In this document: positions 5,744 through 6,788 of the stretch, piece by piece
How the letters are laid out: each line of letters opens with the position of its first letter
How positions within the stretch are numbered: the first letter of the stretch is position 1
Assembly: GCA_050701635.1 (NCBI GenBank)
Contig: JBOGDF010000306.1
Coordinates: forward strand, 1 to 6,788
Direction of reading: 5' to 3'
DNA: 6,788 nt
Origin: WHSM01 sp050701635
Lineage (GTDB): Bacteria > Actinomycetota > Actinomycetes > Mycobacteriales > Micromonosporaceae
Program-made: the position numbers and the translations under genes
The notes under the pieces: model-generated
Database searches by the model: none
What the model was told of the DNA's origin: nothing
Seen by the model: only the letters and a program-made list of their open reading frames with translations

Positions 5744-6788
5744 CTACAGGGTGATCGGCTGCGGCTCGGCGCGGCGGTCGGCCTGGGACGGCGGCGGGCC
5801 GAACTCGCGTACCACCTCGTAGCGGGTGTTGCGCTCCACCGGCTGGAAGCCGGCGTCCCAGATCAGGTGCAGCAGGTCGTCACGGTGCATCGTGTCCGGG
5901 GTGCCGTACGAGTCCGCGTCGTGGGTGATCTTGTATTCGACCACCGAGCCGTCCAGGTCGTCGGCGCCGAAGTTGAGTGAGAGCTGCGCGACCGACAGCC
6001 CGTGCATCACCCAGAAGCACTTCACGTGCGGCACGTTGTCGAACATCAGCCGGGACACCGCGAACGTCTTCAGCGACTCCGCCGGCGACGCCATCGTGGT
6101 ACGCGCCTGCAGCCTGTTGCGTACCTTGCCGTCCTTCGAGTCGACGAAGTCGTGCTGGTAGCGCAGCGGGATGAACACCACGAAGCCGCCGGTCTCGTCC
6201 TGCAGCTCGCGCAGCCGCATCACGTGGTCGACCCGGTGCCGGGGCTCCTCGATGTGCCCGTACAACATGGTGCTCGGTGTTTTCAGGCCCTTGCCGTGCG
6301 CCAGGCGGTGGATCCGCGACCAGTCCTCCCAGTGGGTGTCGTGGTCGACGATGTGCTGGCGTACCTCCCAGTCGAAGATCTCCGCGCCGCCACCGGTGAG
6401 GGAGGCGAGGCCGGCGTCGATCAGCTCGTCCAGGATCTCGCTGGCGCCCAGGCCGGAGATCTTCTCGAACCACTGGATCTCGGTGGCGGTGAAGCACTTC
6501 AGGTCGACCTTCGGCAGCGCCGCCTTCAACTCCCGCAGCACCTTCGGGTAGTACCTCCACGGCAGCGTCGGGTGCAGGCCGTTGACGATGTGCAGCTCGG
6601 TGAGCTGCTCGTCCTCCATCTCCTTGGCCTTCGCGACCGCCTCGTGGACCCGCATCGTGTACGCGTCCTTCTCCCCCGGCTTGCGCTGGAAGGAGCAGTA
6701 CGCGCAGGACGCGCTGCACACGTTGGTGAGGTTGAGGTGCCGGTTGACGTTGAACATCACCCGGTCGCCGTTCAGCTCGGTGCGCTTG
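5744..6788 (-). CDS. mqnE: Aminofutalosine synthase, radical SAM (N-terminus beyond window)
   Basis: MqnE joins the MqnA product (3-[(1-carboxyvinyl)oxy]benzoate) to S-adenosylmethionine, making aminofutalosine in the futalosine route to menaquinone. About 347 codons are visible, and the frame is still open at base 6788, so the start and roughly the first 50 residues are missing. The radical SAM cluster motif is CSASCAYC (CX3CX2C) soon after FNVNRHLNLTNV. Further matches to MqnE from memory are HIVNGLHPTLPWRYY, LTGGGAEIFDWEVR, MLYGHIEEPRHRVDH, LRELQDETGGF and FGADDLDGSVVE. These separate it from the related MqnC and from CofH of F420 synthesis. The product ends with a short Pro/Arg/Glu-rich tail. 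It is convergent with the exported-protein gene; any operon partners lie to the right of the window. Confidence 0.95.
   Translation of the reverse strand, partial: KRTELNGDRVMFNVNRHLNLTNVCSASCAYCSFQRKPGEKDAYTMRVHEAVAKAKEMEDEQLTELHIVNGLHPTLPWRYYPKVLRELKAALPKVDLKCFTATEIQWFEKISGLGASEILDELIDAGLASLTGGGAEIFDWEVRQHIVDHDTHWEDWSRIHRLAHGKGLKTPSTMLYGHIEEPRHRVDHVMRLRELQDETGGFVVFIPLRYQHDFVDSKDGKVRNRLQARTTMASPAESLKTFAVSRLMFDNVPHVKCFWVMHGLSVAQLSLNFGADDLDGSVVEYKITHDADSYGTPDTMHRDDLLHLIWDAGFQPVERNTRYEVVREFGPPPSQADRRAEPQPITL

Noticed and set aside
5744..6788. MqnC or CofH instead of MqnE
   Set aside because: The combination of GGGAEIFDWEVR, HIEEPRHRVDH and FGADDLDGSVVE fits MqnE as I know the families; MqnC and CofH differ in these segments.
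1..6788. CRISPR arrays, tRNA or rRNA genes, phage or defence genes
   Set aside because: No regularly spaced repeats, tRNA-like cloverleaf or recognisable proteins of these kinds were seen on either strand.

Overview
The window is high-GC, actinobacterial DNA. Third codon positions are almost all G or C, GTG starts are common, and GTAC/CGTAC words are very frequent. Together with a DUF4229 protein and a futalosine-type menaquinone gene, this suggests a soil actinomycete, probably of the Micromonosporaceae; that family is my inference. Six of the main genes lie on the minus strand. On the plus strand there is one secreted-protein gene and the tail of a transposase.

Layout from left to right. 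Bases 1-104 (+) are the 3' end of an IS982-like transposase, stopping 18 bases from the end of btuD. Bases 123-2960 (-) are a vitamin B12 (cobalamin) ABC importer in the order btuF (lipoprotein), btuC (permease), btuD (ATPase). A cobalamin riboswitch at about 3066-3190 (-) precedes it, which fixes the substrate of an importer whose proteins alone could be read as B12, heme or siderophore type. Between riboswitch and btuF, two mutually exclusive hairpins can form, one of which buries the btuF Shine-Dalgarno sequence. Between btuC and btuD there is a small palindromic insertion-like element flanked by a 5-bp direct repeat; it contains a 19-codon ORF that overlaps both neighbours by ATGA.

Bases 3202-3387 (-) hold a strong hairpin and a 45-codon ORF that looks coding but has no recognisable start context, perhaps a gene remnant. 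Then come ung (uracil-DNA glycosylase), a DUF4229 small membrane protein, and an unidentified four-helix membrane protein, all on the minus strand. A 169-bp divergent spacer separates these from a plus-strand gene for a tyrosine-rich exported protein of unknown function (5160-5657). That gene ends in a strong hairpin facing mqnE (aminofutalosine synthase, menaquinone biosynthesis), which runs off the right edge.

Most of the window is housekeeping: B12 uptake under B12 feedback, DNA repair and quinone synthesis. I see no phage, CRISPR, toxin-antitoxin or defence system. The parts most worth a second look are small: the SD switch behind the riboswitch, the btuC-btuD junction element, the orphan ORF, and the exported protein.
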